Shown piece by piece: positions 15,658-23,764 of a stretch of 64,000 nt of DNA. The translations under genes and the position numbers were made by a program. The number at the start of each line of letters is the position of its first letter. The first letter of the stretch is position 1. This DNA is from Actinosynnema sp042752395 (GTDB lineage Bacteria > Actinomycetota > Actinomycetes > Mycobacteriales > Pseudonocardiaceae): the NCBI RefSeq assembly GCF_042752395.1, contig NZ_JBHYXZ010000014.1:26953-90952 (forward strand), in the 5' to 3' direction. The notes below the pieces were generated by a model, which was given only the letters and a program-made list of their open reading frames with translations, did no database searches and was not told the origin of the DNA.

Positions 15658-16968
15658 GTGTTCGGCTCGGACGGGGGGTGGTCGGTGGGCCGCAGCGCCA
15701 ACCTGCCGCGCGGTCTGGTCGACCGCTTCCGCGCCCGCGGCGACGTCTGGCCGGACGACACCGGCTGCTCGATGCTGCACGTGGACATGGACGCCTTCTA
15801 CGCCTCCGTCGAGATCCGCGACCGGCCGGAGCTGGCCGACAAGCCGGTGGTCGTGGGCGGCACGGCGAACCGGGGCGTGGTCGCGTCGGCGAACTACCTG
15901 GCCCGGGAGTTCGGCGTGCGCTCCGCCATGCCGACCTCGCACGCGCGCAGGCTCGCGCCGCACGCGGTGTTCGTGCCGCCGAACTTCGCCCGGTACCAGG
16001 AGGTCTCGCGCGGGGTGATGGCGATCTTCCGCGACCTCACGCCGCTCGTGGAGCCGTTGAGCCTGGACGAGGCGTTCCTGGACGTGAGCGGTGCGCTGAA
16101 GCGGACCCGGCGGACGCCCGCGCAGCTCGCGCAGCTGATCCGCGAGCAGGTGGAGCAGGCGCACGGGATCACCTGCTCGGTGGGCGTCGCGCCGACGAAG
16201 TTCCTGGCCAAGCTCGCGTCGGGGATGTGCAAACCGGACGGACTCATGGTCGTGCCGCGGGACGAGGTGCTGGCGTTCCTGCACCCGTTGCCGGTGTCGG
16301 CGCTGTGGGGCGTGGGGCAGCGGACGGCCGAGGCCCTGGACCGGGTCGGGCTGGAGACGGTGGCGGACGTGGCCGCGACGCCCCTGCCCCGGCTGCGCCG
16401 GCTGATCGGCGTGGCGCTGGCCGAGCACCTGCACGCGTTGGCGCAGGGGCACGACGACCGGCCCGTCGTGCCGGTCACGCGGGAGAAGTCGATCGGCGCG
16501 GAGGAGACCTTCGAGGTCGACCACTTCGACCGCGAGCTGCTGCGCCGGGAGCTGCTGCGGCTGTCGGAGCGCTCGGCGGCGACGTTGCGGGCGCGGGGGC
16601 TGCGCGGGCGCACGGTGTCGATCAAGGTCCGGTTCTCCGACTTCACCACGATCACCCGGTCGCGGACGCTGCGGGTGGCGACGGACGTGGCGCACGAGGT
16701 CTACAAGACGGCGGCCACCCTGCTGGACGAGCAGGTGCCGCCGGGCGCGGTGCGGTTGATCGGGGTGCGGATCGAGCAGCTGGTCCAGGGCGACGACGGC
16801 GAGCAGCTGATGTTCGACGCGCCGGAGCGCGGCCGGCGCGAGGCGGAGCAGGCGGCGGACCAGGCGCGGTCCCGGTTCGGCGCGGCGGCGGTCCGCCCGG
16901 CGTCGCTGCTGAACCAGGGCCCGACCAGGTCGGGCCTGCGCGAGCCCAAACCGGACCGCGAACCCTGA
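15658..16968 (+). CDS. dinB: DNA polymerase IV (Y family)
   Basis: A 436-residue translesion polymerase. LHVDMDAFYASVE carries the first catalytic aspartate, PLSLDEAFLDV the second acidic pair, and VGVAPTKFLAKLAS the palm motif. HhH elements (LWGVGQRTAEALDRVGLETVADVA) and a little-finger domain follow. GTG 15658 starts 12 nt after the amidohydrolase stop; GTG 15685 is an alternative. The C-terminal tail is basic and Pro-rich; a QLMFD segment (residues 381-385, 16798-16812) resembles the beta-clamp-binding motif. Confidence 0.93.
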   Translation: MFGSDGGWSVGRSANLPRGLVDRFRARGDVWPDDTGCSMLHVDMDAFYASVEIRDRPELADKPVVVGGTANRGVVASANYLAREFGVRSAMPTSHARRLAPHAVFVPPNFARYQEVSRGVMAIFRDLTPLVEPLSLDEAFLDVSGALKRTRRTPAQLAQLIREQVEQAHGITCSVGVAPTKFLAKLASGMCKPDGLMVVPRDEVLAFLHPLPVSALWGVGQRTAEALDRVGLETVADVAATPLPRLRRLIGVALAEHLHALAQGHDDRPVVPVTREKSIGAEETFEVDHFDRELLRRELLRLSERSAATLRARGLRGRTVSIKVRFSDFTTITRSRTLRVATDVAHEVYKTAATLLDEQVPPGAVRLIGVRIEQLVQGDDGEQLMFDAPERGRREAEQAADQARSRFGAAAVRPASLLNQGPTRSGLREPKPDREP

Positions 16969-17207
16969 CCCCGCGCGCCCCGACCGCAGGCACCGGACCG
17001 CCGGTTCTGTTCGCCGGCCCGGCTCCCGGAGCACCGGCTCGTCCTCGAACCCGGCCGCGCACCTCGACCGGAAGCCCGGGTCGAGTGGTGCGGCGTTGGG
17101 CACCGGGTGGTGCGGCGTTCGGTTTCCCGTTCCGGGAACCGAGCCGTTCGGGTGGTCGCGGCGCGTGGACGGGGTCGTGCGCGTCGATCACCCGGCACAG
17201 TGGTGTC

Positions 17208-17849
17208 GTGGATCGGTTCTGGGGTCTGCTCACACCCGCCGAGCACGAGGTGCTCACGGCGACCGGTGTCGAGCGCGACTACCCGCCCGGCTCGGTGATC
17301 TGCCACGAGGGCGAGGTGACGCGGCACGTGCTCGTCATCCGGAGCGGTCTGCTGCGGGTGACCGCGACCACGGCCAACGGCAGCGAGAAGGTGCTGGCCG
17401 TGCGCGGGGCCGGTGACATCGTCGGTGAGCGTTCGGCGGTGGACGGTCGGCCGCGTTCGGCGACGGTGCGCGCGTTGAACGCGGTGCGGGCGCTGGTGCT
17501 GTCGGCGAGCGCGTTCGCCGCGCTGTGCCAGCGGCACCCGCGCATCGCCTGGACGGTGCTGACCGTCGTGGTGGCGCGGCAACGCGACACCGACCGCCAG
17601 CGCATGCAGATCAGCGGCACGGCCACGCAGCGCGTCGCGGCCGTGCTCATCGACATGGCGTTGCGGCGCGGGATCGCCGACCAGGGCGTGATCGCGTTGA
17701 GCCAGGAAGACCTCGCGGGGATCGCGGGCACGTCCCGCGAATCGCTCGTCCGGGTGCTGCGCGCGCTGCGCGAGGAGGGCATCATCAGCACCGGCCGGCG
17801 GAAGATCGACATCCACCACGTGAGCCGGCTCTACGACTTCACCACGTGA
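17208..17849 (+). CDS. Crp/Fnr-family transcriptional regulator
   Basis: A 213-residue protein with an N-terminal cyclic-nucleotide-binding fold (YPPGSVICHEGEVTRHVLVI, AVRGAGDIVGERSAVDGRPR) and a C-terminal winged helix (LSQEDLAGIAGTSRESLVRV, LRALREEGIISTGRRKIDI). There are no FNR-type cysteines near the N terminus. The ligand is unknown. The start GTG at 17208 is the best fit to the fold. The 239 bp upstream has no gene; it holds a tandem GTGGTGCGGCGTT repeat (near 17090 and 17108) and an imperfect hairpin. A palindrome 11 bp downstream is a likely operator. Confidence 0.87.
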   Translation: MDRFWGLLTPAEHEVLTATGVERDYPPGSVICHEGEVTRHVLVIRSGLLRVTATTANGSEKVLAVRGAGDIVGERSAVDGRPRSATVRALNAVRALVLSASAFAALCQRHPRIAWTVLTVVVARQRDTDRQRMQISGTATQRVAAVLIDMALRRGIADQGVIALSQEDLAGIAGTSRESLVRVLRALREEGIISTGRRKIDIHHVSRLYDFTT

Positions 17850-17860
17850 ATGTGGCCTTG

Positions 17861-17876
17861 TGCGTCATCTGACGCA
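17861..17876. promoter_or_regulatory. Crp-like palindromic operator TGCGTCA-TC-TGACGCA
   Basis: A perfect 7-bp inverted repeat with a 2-bp centre lies between the Crp-family gene and the next small gene. A -10-like TACAAA at 17898-17903 would put the palindrome centre near -41.5, the usual place for a class II Crp/Fnr activator site. Confidence 0.5.
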
Positions 17877-17934
17877 GAACTCGACGTCCGAACCTCCTAC
17901 AAATGAGGCATCAGCCGAGTTCAGAGGGGGAGTC

Positions 17935-18201
17935 ATGAGCCACATCGAGGAGCAGGCGAAGTCCCGTCGGCGGTTCGCCGAGCGGCTGGCGAGCACCCTC
18001 GCCCTCACCGCCGTCATGGCGTGGGCGACCGTGGTGATCGTGTTCGTGTCCGATGTCGACGGTGTGGTCGCGGCCGCCGTCTCGGTCGCCCTGGCGGGCG
18101 GCCTGGTCGCCGTCTACGACGCGTGGCGCGAGGTCCGCACCGCCCGCCCGGTCCGGGGCGAGCCGGACGTCGAGGTCGCCGAGGAGCTCGTCCGCCTGTA
18201 G
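17935..18201 (+). CDS. Small membrane protein, function unknown
   Basis: An 88-residue protein with two membrane helices (about residues 18-40, ASTLALTAVMAWATVVIVFV, and 44-64, VVAAAVSVALAGGLVAVYDAW), a basic N-terminal arm and an acidic tail. AGAGGGGGAG precedes the ATG. I do not recognise the family. A Crp-like palindrome and a -10-like element lie upstream, and a strong terminator follows, so it is probably a single-gene unit under the neighbouring regulator. Confidence 0.7.
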   Translation: MSHIEEQAKSRRRFAERLASTLALTAVMAWATVVIVFVSDVDGVVAAAVSVALAGGLVAVYDAWREVRTARPVRGEPDVEVAEELVRL

Positions 18202-18230
18202 AGCACGCGGCGGTCAACGAGGGGTGACCG

Positions 18231-18319
18231 CCGTCCACAGGGGCCTCCCGCAGACGGTCGGGTCTGCGGGAGGCCCCATTTCGCGTCGAGTTGTCCACAG
18301 GCCATCGAGTTGTCCACAG
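18231..18319 (+). promoter_or_regulatory. Cluster of DnaA-box-like 9-mers
   Basis: TTGTCCACA occurs perfectly at 18291-18299 and 18310-18318 inside the longer direct repeat CGAGTTGTCCACAG, with CCGTCCACA at 18231-18239. TTGTCCACA is the consensus actinobacterial DnaA box. No dnaA or dnaN is near, so this is not an obvious origin. Confidence 0.5.
18240..18277 (+). terminator. 16-bp perfect hairpin terminator
   Basis: GGGGCCTCCCGCAGAC and its exact complement enclose a 6-nt loop (GGTCGG); ATTTCG follows. It ends the small membrane-protein transcript. Confidence 0.8.
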
Positions 18320-18369
18320 TTCGCGATCTCCCCATCGACCGACCCCGGCCCACGGCCGATGGTGGACCC

Positions 18370-19287
18370 ATGCGCACCACGAACCGCACCACCATCGACC
18401 TGGACGCCCTGGGCGGCCTCTTCCCCCACCGCGTCGCGACCGCGTCCGAGCTGCTGGCCCTGGGCCTGCCGAGCGAGGAACTGGCCGTCCGCTGCCGCCC
18501 GCACGGGCCGTGGCAGCACGTCCTGCCCGGCATCCTGCTGCTGGCCCGAACACCGCCGACCCGTGCCCAACTCGCGCGGGCGGCGCTGCGGTACGGCGGT
18601 CCGGAGAGCCTGCTCACCGGCCTGGACGCGCTGCAACTGCACGGCATGCGGGCACTGCCCGCCACCGGCCCGGTCCAGGTCCTCGTCACCCGCCCGATCG
18701 AACCGGCCGCGAAGGTCCGCCTCACCCGCGTCCGCCGCCCACCGGACCCGGTGCTGCGCCGGGGCTTCCTGACCGCGCCCCTGGCCCGGGCCGCCGTGGA
18801 CGCCGCCAAGGCCCTGCGCGTGCGTGACGACATCCGGGCGGTCCTGACCGAGGTCGTCCGCCACGGCGGCGTCCCGGTCTCCGACCTGAGACCAGGACTG
18901 GCCCGCGGATCCGAACCGGCCAGGCAAGTCCTCTCCGAACTGGCCGACGGCGTCCGCTCCGTCCCGCAGGCGTGGGCGAGGGCCGTCCTCGACGACCTAC
19001 CCCTACCCCCACCCACGTGGGGCGCGCTCCTGAAGTCCGCCGACGGCCGCCCCCTGGGCGTCGCCGACGCCTGGTGGGACGGCCTGGCCCTGGCCTGGCG
19101 GTTCAACAGCCCACGCCCACCGCGCCCGGACCCCCTCTCCGCCGCCGGAGCCGTCGTCCTGCACACCACCCCAACCCGCCTGCGCCAATCCCCAACCGCC
19201 GTCGCCCAAGACCTGCTCCGAGCCGCCACCGAAGCCACCAACCGCCCCATCCCCCCAATCCACCGCACACCCCTCCACCACCTCTAA
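18370..19287 (+). CDS. AbiEi-antitoxin-like helix-turn-helix protein
   Basis: A 305-residue protein with an N-terminal winged-helix segment (FPHRVATASELLALGLPSEE, then RCRPHGPWQHVLPGILLL), the layout of actinobacterial proteins annotated as AbiEi-type antitoxin domains. The middle matches the same group (PVQVLVTRPIEPAAKVRLTR). No AbiEii nucleotidyltransferase is next to it, so a toxin-antitoxin role is doubtful. ATG at 18370 is preferred over an upstream in-frame start at 18310 because the HTH begins soon after. The last 80 codons are very Pro-rich. Confidence 0.65.
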   Translation: MRTTNRTTIDLDALGGLFPHRVATASELLALGLPSEELAVRCRPHGPWQHVLPGILLLARTPPTRAQLARAALRYGGPESLLTGLDALQLHGMRALPATGPVQVLVTRPIEPAAKVRLTRVRRPPDPVLRRGFLTAPLARAAVDAAKALRVRDDIRAVLTEVVRHGGVPVSDLRPGLARGSEPARQVLSELADGVRSVPQAWARAVLDDLPLPPPTWGALLKSADGRPLGVADAWWDGLALAWRFNSPRPPRPDPLSAAGAVVLHTTPTRLRQSPTAVAQDLLRAATEATNRPIPPIHRTPLHHL

Positions 19288-19420
19288 CCCTCCACCCGGC
19301 CCCCTCACGCCCACCACCCCGAACCACCTCCACCCAAGCGGGCCGGGTACCTGGCGGCTGGGCGGCGGCGGAGCGACAGCGGCCGGCGGTCCGTGCACCC
19401 GTCACCCGGACAGTCCGCCT

Positions 19421-20075
19421 GGCAGCCGGTCTGACACCTGGCAGCCGGTCTGACACCTGGCGGACGGGCAGACACTTGGCGGGGCGGGGCGGGCCGGGTC
19501 TGGCCGGCCGGGCGAGTCGGCCGCTGTCGGGAACCGCGCCCCCCGGGCAGGCAGGCCGGGCGGGTCTGGCCGGTCGGGCGAGTCGGCCGCGCAGACCCCT
19601 GGCGGGTAGGGGCGAGCGGGTCGGCCGGTGCGGGGACCGCGCGCCGGGCAGGCAGATCGGGCGGGGCCGGCACCTCGGGCGAGTTGGCAGGGCAGGCCCT
19701 TGGCGGGGCGAGGGGCGAGCCGGTTCGCCAGGGCGAGCAGGTCGGCCGGTGTGGGGGAGCACGCGTGCCGGTCATGCAGACCGGGCGGGTCGGCGCGTCG
19801 GGCGAGTCGGGCGGGCGAGTCGGGCGGGGGCCGGGCGGGGTGGTGAGCCGGGAGGGCGAGTCAGCCCGGCGTGTGCGGGCCGGGCGGGGGTTGGGCAACA
19901 AGCGGGCCGGTGCGGCCGGCGGGGTGGTGAGCCGGGAGGGCGAGTCAACCCGGCGTGTGCGGACCGGGCGGGGGTCGGGCGACAGGCGGGTCGGGTGGGG
20001 GTGGGCGACAGGCGGGTCGGGTGGGGCCGGCGGGTGGTGAGCCGGGAGGGAGCGCCGGTCCGGCCCCGAGGCGGG
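19421..20075 (+). repeat. Degenerate G-rich tandem repeats
   Basis: Two scales are visible. A 19-nt unit (GGCAGCCGGTCTGACACCT) occurs twice exactly and once degenerate from 19421 to 19477. A unit beginning GGTGGTGAGCCGGGAGGG recurs at about 19840, 19924 and 20034, the first two 84 nt apart and nearly identical over about 60 nt. Between them CGGGCGAGTCGG-like motifs recur many times. Confidence 0.75.
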
Positions 20076-20091
20076 CGGGGTGCCGCTTCGT

Positions 20092-20218
20092 GCTCCCGAA
20101 CTCGATCTTCGGCAAGATCGGGAACCGGGAGCAGGCGGCGCGGCGCGGCTGTGATCTGCGTCTCGATCGTCTGCCGATCGCGCGGTCGCAAGAGAGTGAC
20201 GTTGCGTAGTCGCGCGAT
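20092..20218. ncRNA. Candidate structured RNA
   Basis: Two strong compound hairpins adjoin. GCTCCC (20092-20097) pairs with GGGAGC (20127-20132) around an inner CGATCTT-CGGC-AAGATCG stem. ATCGCGCG (20177-20184) pairs with CGCGCGAT (20211-20218) around CGCAA/TTGCG and a 10-nt loop. No known RNA family was recognised and expression is unproven. Confidence 0.35.
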
Positions 20219-20372
20219 GCCGAAAGGGCGACCCCGGGCGGGGCGAGTCGGGTGTCGGGCGGGGTGCAGGGGGATCGGCTCGGTGTGCATGCCCTCCGAC
20301 TCACCCCCTCGGGGGAGTGAACGACCGGGCTTTCGCAGGTCTTGACAGTTGACCTCGGCCCGGCCCGCACGA

Positions 20373-20404
20373 CCTCACGGTGGTCTGACCATTGCCCCGT
20401 GAGG
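20373..20404 (+). terminator. Hairpin CCTCACGG/CCGTGAGG
   Basis: An 8-bp perfect stem encloses TGGTCTGACCATTGCC, itself containing GGTC/GACC. It lies between the structured segment and the DUF3040 promoter and could end an upstream transcript. No T run. Confidence 0.35.
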
Positions 20405-20565
20405 ATGATGGTGACAGAACGAACCGCTTAGGGGCACGGACTGGGTAGTCGGCGGGGCTCCCGAATCGTATCCTGGTTGTGACGCCCCCAGGGCGGGGCG
20501 TCCGCCGGGACCGGCGGCAACCGTGATTACCCGGCGCCCGCGACCGCTGTGCCGGAGGAGGAGCC

Positions 20566-20949
20566 ATGCCACTCTCCGAGCACGAGCAGCGACTGCTCGA
20601 CCAGATCGAGCGCGCGCTCTACGCCGAGGACCCGAAGTTCGCATCCACAGTGCGCGGTGCCAAGCTGCGCAAGCCGTCACGACGGCGTCGCATCCAGGGC
20701 ATCGCGTTGTTCGCCGTGGGTGTAGCGCTGCTGGTGACGGGTGTGATGTTGCCGAAGCTCGCTGGTATCCCGGTGGTGAGCGTGGTCGGCTTCTTGTTGA
20801 TGTTCTTCGGCGTACTGCTCACCGTGACGACGCTGCGTCGTGGTGACCAGGGTGCCGAAGAGCCCAGCCAAGAGGGAAGCCGGCCCAGCCGCAGCTCGTT
20901 CTCACAGAAGATGGAAGAACGTTTCCGTCGCCGTTTCGAGGACGAGTAG
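20566..20949 (+). CDS. DUF3040 membrane protein
   Basis: A 127-residue protein starting MPLSEHEQRLLDQIERALYA, the exact N-terminal signature of the DUF3040 family, followed by two membrane helices (GIALFAVGVALLVTGVMLP and VVSVVGFLLMFFGVLLTV) and a charged tail. The family is found near dinB and mraZ in actinobacteria, as here. GGAGGAGG precedes the ATG. Function unknown. Confidence 0.88.
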   Translation: MPLSEHEQRLLDQIERALYAEDPKFASTVRGAKLRKPSRRRRIQGIALFAVGVALLVTGVMLPKLAGIPVVSVVGFLLMFFGVLLTVTTLRRGDQGAEEPSQEGSRPSRSSFSQKMEERFRRRFEDE

Positions 20950-20976
20950 TCCGCGCGAGACAGCCCGACCGAACAA

Positions 20977-21020
20977 CGCACACGGCCCGCCCCGATCACC
21001 TCCGGGGCGGGCCGTGTGCG
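20977..21020. terminator. 18-bp perfect hairpin, bidirectional terminator
   Basis: CGCACACGGCCCGCCCCG and its exact complement enclose an 8-nt loop (ATCACCTC). It lies 28 bp after DUF3040. The rest of the 345-bp convergent gap up to 21294 is GGTCCGCAGGACAG-like repeat with no gene. Confidence 0.8.
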
Positions 21021-21294
21021 TGCGGGACGATCCGGTCCGGGTCGCGGCCGGTGCGCGCAGGACAATTCCGGTCGGCAGAGGGCGGGAGAACCCAGGCCGC
21101 GGTGTGCGGCCAACCAGTGCTGGACGACCCCGTCCCCGGAGTGCGGGGCAGCCCTGGTCCGCAGGACAGCCCTGGTCCGCAGGACGACCCGGTCGCGGGG
21201 TGCAGAACAACCCCGGTCCGCGGAGTGATGAGACGACCCGGTCGGGCGGGTGTGCGTCCTGGACCGGCGAACCGGACCAGGACCCGTCACACCG

Positions 21295-23763
21295 TCACAC
21301 CGTCGAACCGGCCTCCGCCGGCTCCGAATCGGCCGGCGCCTTCGGCTGGAGCACCGACCGGGGCAGGAGCTTCGCCTTCAACGCCAGCGGCGCGTTGCGG
21401 TTCAGGCTTTGGCGCACGTCCTCCACCGCGCCGGGCAGCGCCGGGTCCGCCGCCGAGTGCGCGCTGTACCAGGACCGCTCCACCGCCCCGACGACCGCGC
21501 GCAGCCCTTCCCGCCCCTGCTCGTCCAGGTTGTGCACCCGCACGAGCCGTCGCGCGGCCACCCGCACGGTCTCCGTGCTCGGCACCCGCGTGCCGCGGTC
21601 CACGGACTCGGCCACCAGCTCCTGCCACGCCGCGCTCGCCGCGTCCGGCCCCAACCCGGCCACCGCCCGCAACCGCTGCCGCCGACGCCACGTCCGCACC
21701 GCCGCCGGGGTCGCCGCCGCCACGAGCGCCAGCAGCGCCACCGCCAACCACCACGACACCAGCGCCACCAGCAGCCCGAGCACGACACCCCAGGCCACCG
21801 CCGCCGCCACGAGGGCCGCCGACCTCAGCCACACCGGCCCGGACCCGCGCCCGAATCGCCACAGCCGCGCACCGGCCACCACCAGCGCCGTCGCCAGCAA
21901 CGCGATCAACCCAAGCACCGCCAGCGACACCACGTGCCAGGTGGGCGTCGGCTCCGCCGCCTGCGCCTGCCCGTCCTCACCGGTCAGTCCCGGCGTCGCC
22001 GAGGCGGACGCCGACGCGCCCGGCGTCGTGGTCGTGGTCGTGGTGGTCGTCGCGCCGGCGCTGGAACCGTCCTCCTCGTCGTCCGCCTCCAGACCGGAGA
22101 TGTACGGCGGGGTCACGCCGCGCCCGTCCGACAGCGGCGTCGGGTCGAACGTCATCCAGCCGTGCCCAGGGAAGTAGATCTCCACCCACGCGTGCGCGTC
22201 CTGCGACGTGATCGTCTGCACGTCGCCGGTGGCGTACCCGGCGGTGAAGCCGAGCGCCACCCGCGAGGCCATGCCGACCGACCGCGCCATGATCGCCATC
22301 GCGGACGCGTACTGCTCGCAGAACCCCTTCTTGCCGTTGAACACGAAGTCTTCCAGCGCGTCCACCGACGTGTCCGTGTCCGCGGTCTGGGTCGTGTACT
22401 CGAAGCCCTGCGTCCCGTCCGTGAAGTACCGGTACAACGCGGTCGCCTGGTCGAACTGGTTGTCGTGCGGGGCCACGATCTGCCGCGCCAGCGCGGCCAC
22501 CCGGCCCTCGACGCCCGGCGCGTCCAGGTACGACTGGTCGACGTCCACCGGGCCCGCCGCCCGCCGCAGCGTGTCCGCAGACGGTGTGTCGAACACCGTC
22601 TGCAACGTGTACTCCCCGGACCGGCGCGGCCGGACGCTGTAGATCATCCCGCGCTCCGGGTCGTACCTCCAGTTGTCCTCCGCGCCCTGGACGGCCCGCG
22701 GCTGTCCGTACACCGGCAGCCAGTTGTCCACCCAGTTCACCGGCTCGATCCGGACCCCGGTGACCTCGCCGTCGCCCGGGTCGCCGGGCTGCACGGGCAG
22801 CGGCCCGTTCGCGGGCACGCCCTCCGGCATGTTCCCGCCCAGCTCCCAGCCCTTGTCCGGCACGTACTGCCGCAACGTCATGGCACGCAGGTACGCCGAC
22901 GTGGCCGGCATGTCCCGCACCCGGAACAGCTCGCGCGGCGCGCCCTGGTTGAGCATGCCCCGCAGCTGCGTCATCGGGTCGATGCCCAACCCGCCCGAAC
23001 CGCCGCCGATCTCCTCACCGGTGCCCGGCAGCCGCCCGACCGTGCCGACCAGCGTGAAGCTCGCCCCGGCCACCAGCGCCACCACCACCGCGAGCCCGGC
23101 GACCGCGGTCGCCGCCGGCCCGGACCCGCTCTGCCCGCCGCTCGCCAACCGGCCGCGCCACGCCGAGTGCCGGTGCTGCCCGTCCACCGCCAGCAGCAGC
23201 GCGAACGCCGCCGCGCCGAACACGAACGTCCACAGCGGAAGCATCTCGTCGGCCAGCGACGCGGGCACCGCGAACACGCACAGCAGCACCAGCCCCGACG
23301 CCGCGGGCGCGGCCAGGCCGACGGCCAGCAGGTCGACCAGGATCGCGACCAGCCCGATCGCGACCATCACCAGGCACCGCATGGCCGGGCTGTCCGGCAC
23401 CGGCGGCACCCCGGTCTGCACCTCGGCCATCGCGTCGCCCAGGACCGACACCAGGTCCTGCAAGGACTGCGGACCGGGCAGCACCACCAGCACACCGCTG
23501 CGCGTGAAGATCGTCACCAGCAGGCACATCAGCGCGACGAGCTGACCCAGCGCGACCACGGGCGTGGGCAGCCGGGTCGCCCGCAGCAGCACACCCGTGC
23601 CGCCCACGACCGCGATGGCCACCGCCAGGTACACCAGCCACAGCACGCCGGCGATCACGCTCGACAACGCGGTCGCCGCGCACAGCGTGGCCAGGCCGGC
23701 GACCGCGGGCGTCGCGCTCACCACCCAGTTGTCGCCGCCCACCGCGGACGTCCTGCCGGTCAC
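21295..23763 (-). CDS. TgpA-like membrane protein with transglutaminase domain (DUF3488)
   Basis: An 822-residue protein. About six membrane helices fill residues 15-220, an extracytoplasmic part carries a transglutaminase-like core (FCEQYASAMAIMARSVGM with the catalytic Cys, DAHAWVEIYFPGHGW with His, FDPTP with Asp), and two more helices and a DUF4129-like tail follow. A Thr run (GATTTTTTTTPGAS) sits before the last helices. It is the third gene of moxR–DUF58–tgpA, a widespread trio; the stop of DUF58 and this start are 1 bp apart. Possible protein cross-linking or protease role; substrate unknown. Confidence 0.9.
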   Translation of the reverse strand: MTGRTSAVGGDNWVVSATPAVAGLATLCAATALSSVIAGVLWLVYLAVAIAVVGGTGVLLRATRLPTPVVALGQLVALMCLLVTIFTRSGVLVVLPGPQSLQDLVSVLGDAMAEVQTGVPPVPDSPAMRCLVMVAIGLVAILVDLLAVGLAAPAASGLVLLCVFAVPASLADEMLPLWTFVFGAAAFALLLAVDGQHRHSAWRGRLASGGQSGSGPAATAVAGLAVVVALVAGASFTLVGTVGRLPGTGEEIGGGSGGLGIDPMTQLRGMLNQGAPRELFRVRDMPATSAYLRAMTLRQYVPDKGWELGGNMPEGVPANGPLPVQPGDPGDGEVTGVRIEPVNWVDNWLPVYGQPRAVQGAEDNWRYDPERGMIYSVRPRRSGEYTLQTVFDTPSADTLRRAAGPVDVDQSYLDAPGVEGRVAALARQIVAPHDNQFDQATALYRYFTDGTQGFEYTTQTADTDTSVDALEDFVFNGKKGFCEQYASAMAIMARSVGMASRVALGFTAGYATGDVQTITSQDAHAWVEIYFPGHGWMTFDPTPLSDGRGVTPPYISGLEADDEEDGSSAGATTTTTTTTTPGASASASATPGLTGEDGQAQAAEPTPTWHVVSLAVLGLIALLATALVVAGARLWRFGRGSGPVWLRSAALVAAAVAWGVVLGLLVALVSWWLAVALLALVAAATPAAVRTWRRRQRLRAVAGLGPDAASAAWQELVAESVDRGTRVPSTETVRVAARRLVRVHNLDEQGREGLRAVVGAVERSWYSAHSAADPALPGAVEDVRQSLNRNAPLALKAKLLPRSVLQPKAPADSEPAEAGSTV

Positions 23764-23764
23764 G

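Larger units (their letters stand above)
19288..20565. other. Gene-free region of 1.28 kb: G-rich repeats and folded segments
   Basis: No frame here shows a believable protein; long frames on either strand are Arg/Gly/Pro low-complexity. The left half (19421-20075) is degenerate G-rich repeat on the plus strand. The right half holds strong inverted repeats (20092-20218, 20373-20404) and a TATCCT -10-like element at 20469-20474 that may drive the DUF3040 gene. Confidence 0.7.

Noticed and set aside
18231..18319. Chromosomal replication origin
   Set aside because: Only three boxes and no dnaA, dnaN, gyrB or AT-rich unwinding region nearby.
18370..19287. Complete type IV toxin–antitoxin system
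   Set aside because: Only an AbiEi-like protein is present; no nucleotidyltransferase toxin lies on either side.
19784..20290. Proline-rich minus-strand proteins in the repeat region
   Set aside because: Frames are translations of G-rich repeat DNA with no start context or family features.
20092..20404. RNase P RNA or tmRNA gene
   Set aside because: The conserved GAGGAAAGTCC-type core and a tRNA-like end are absent.
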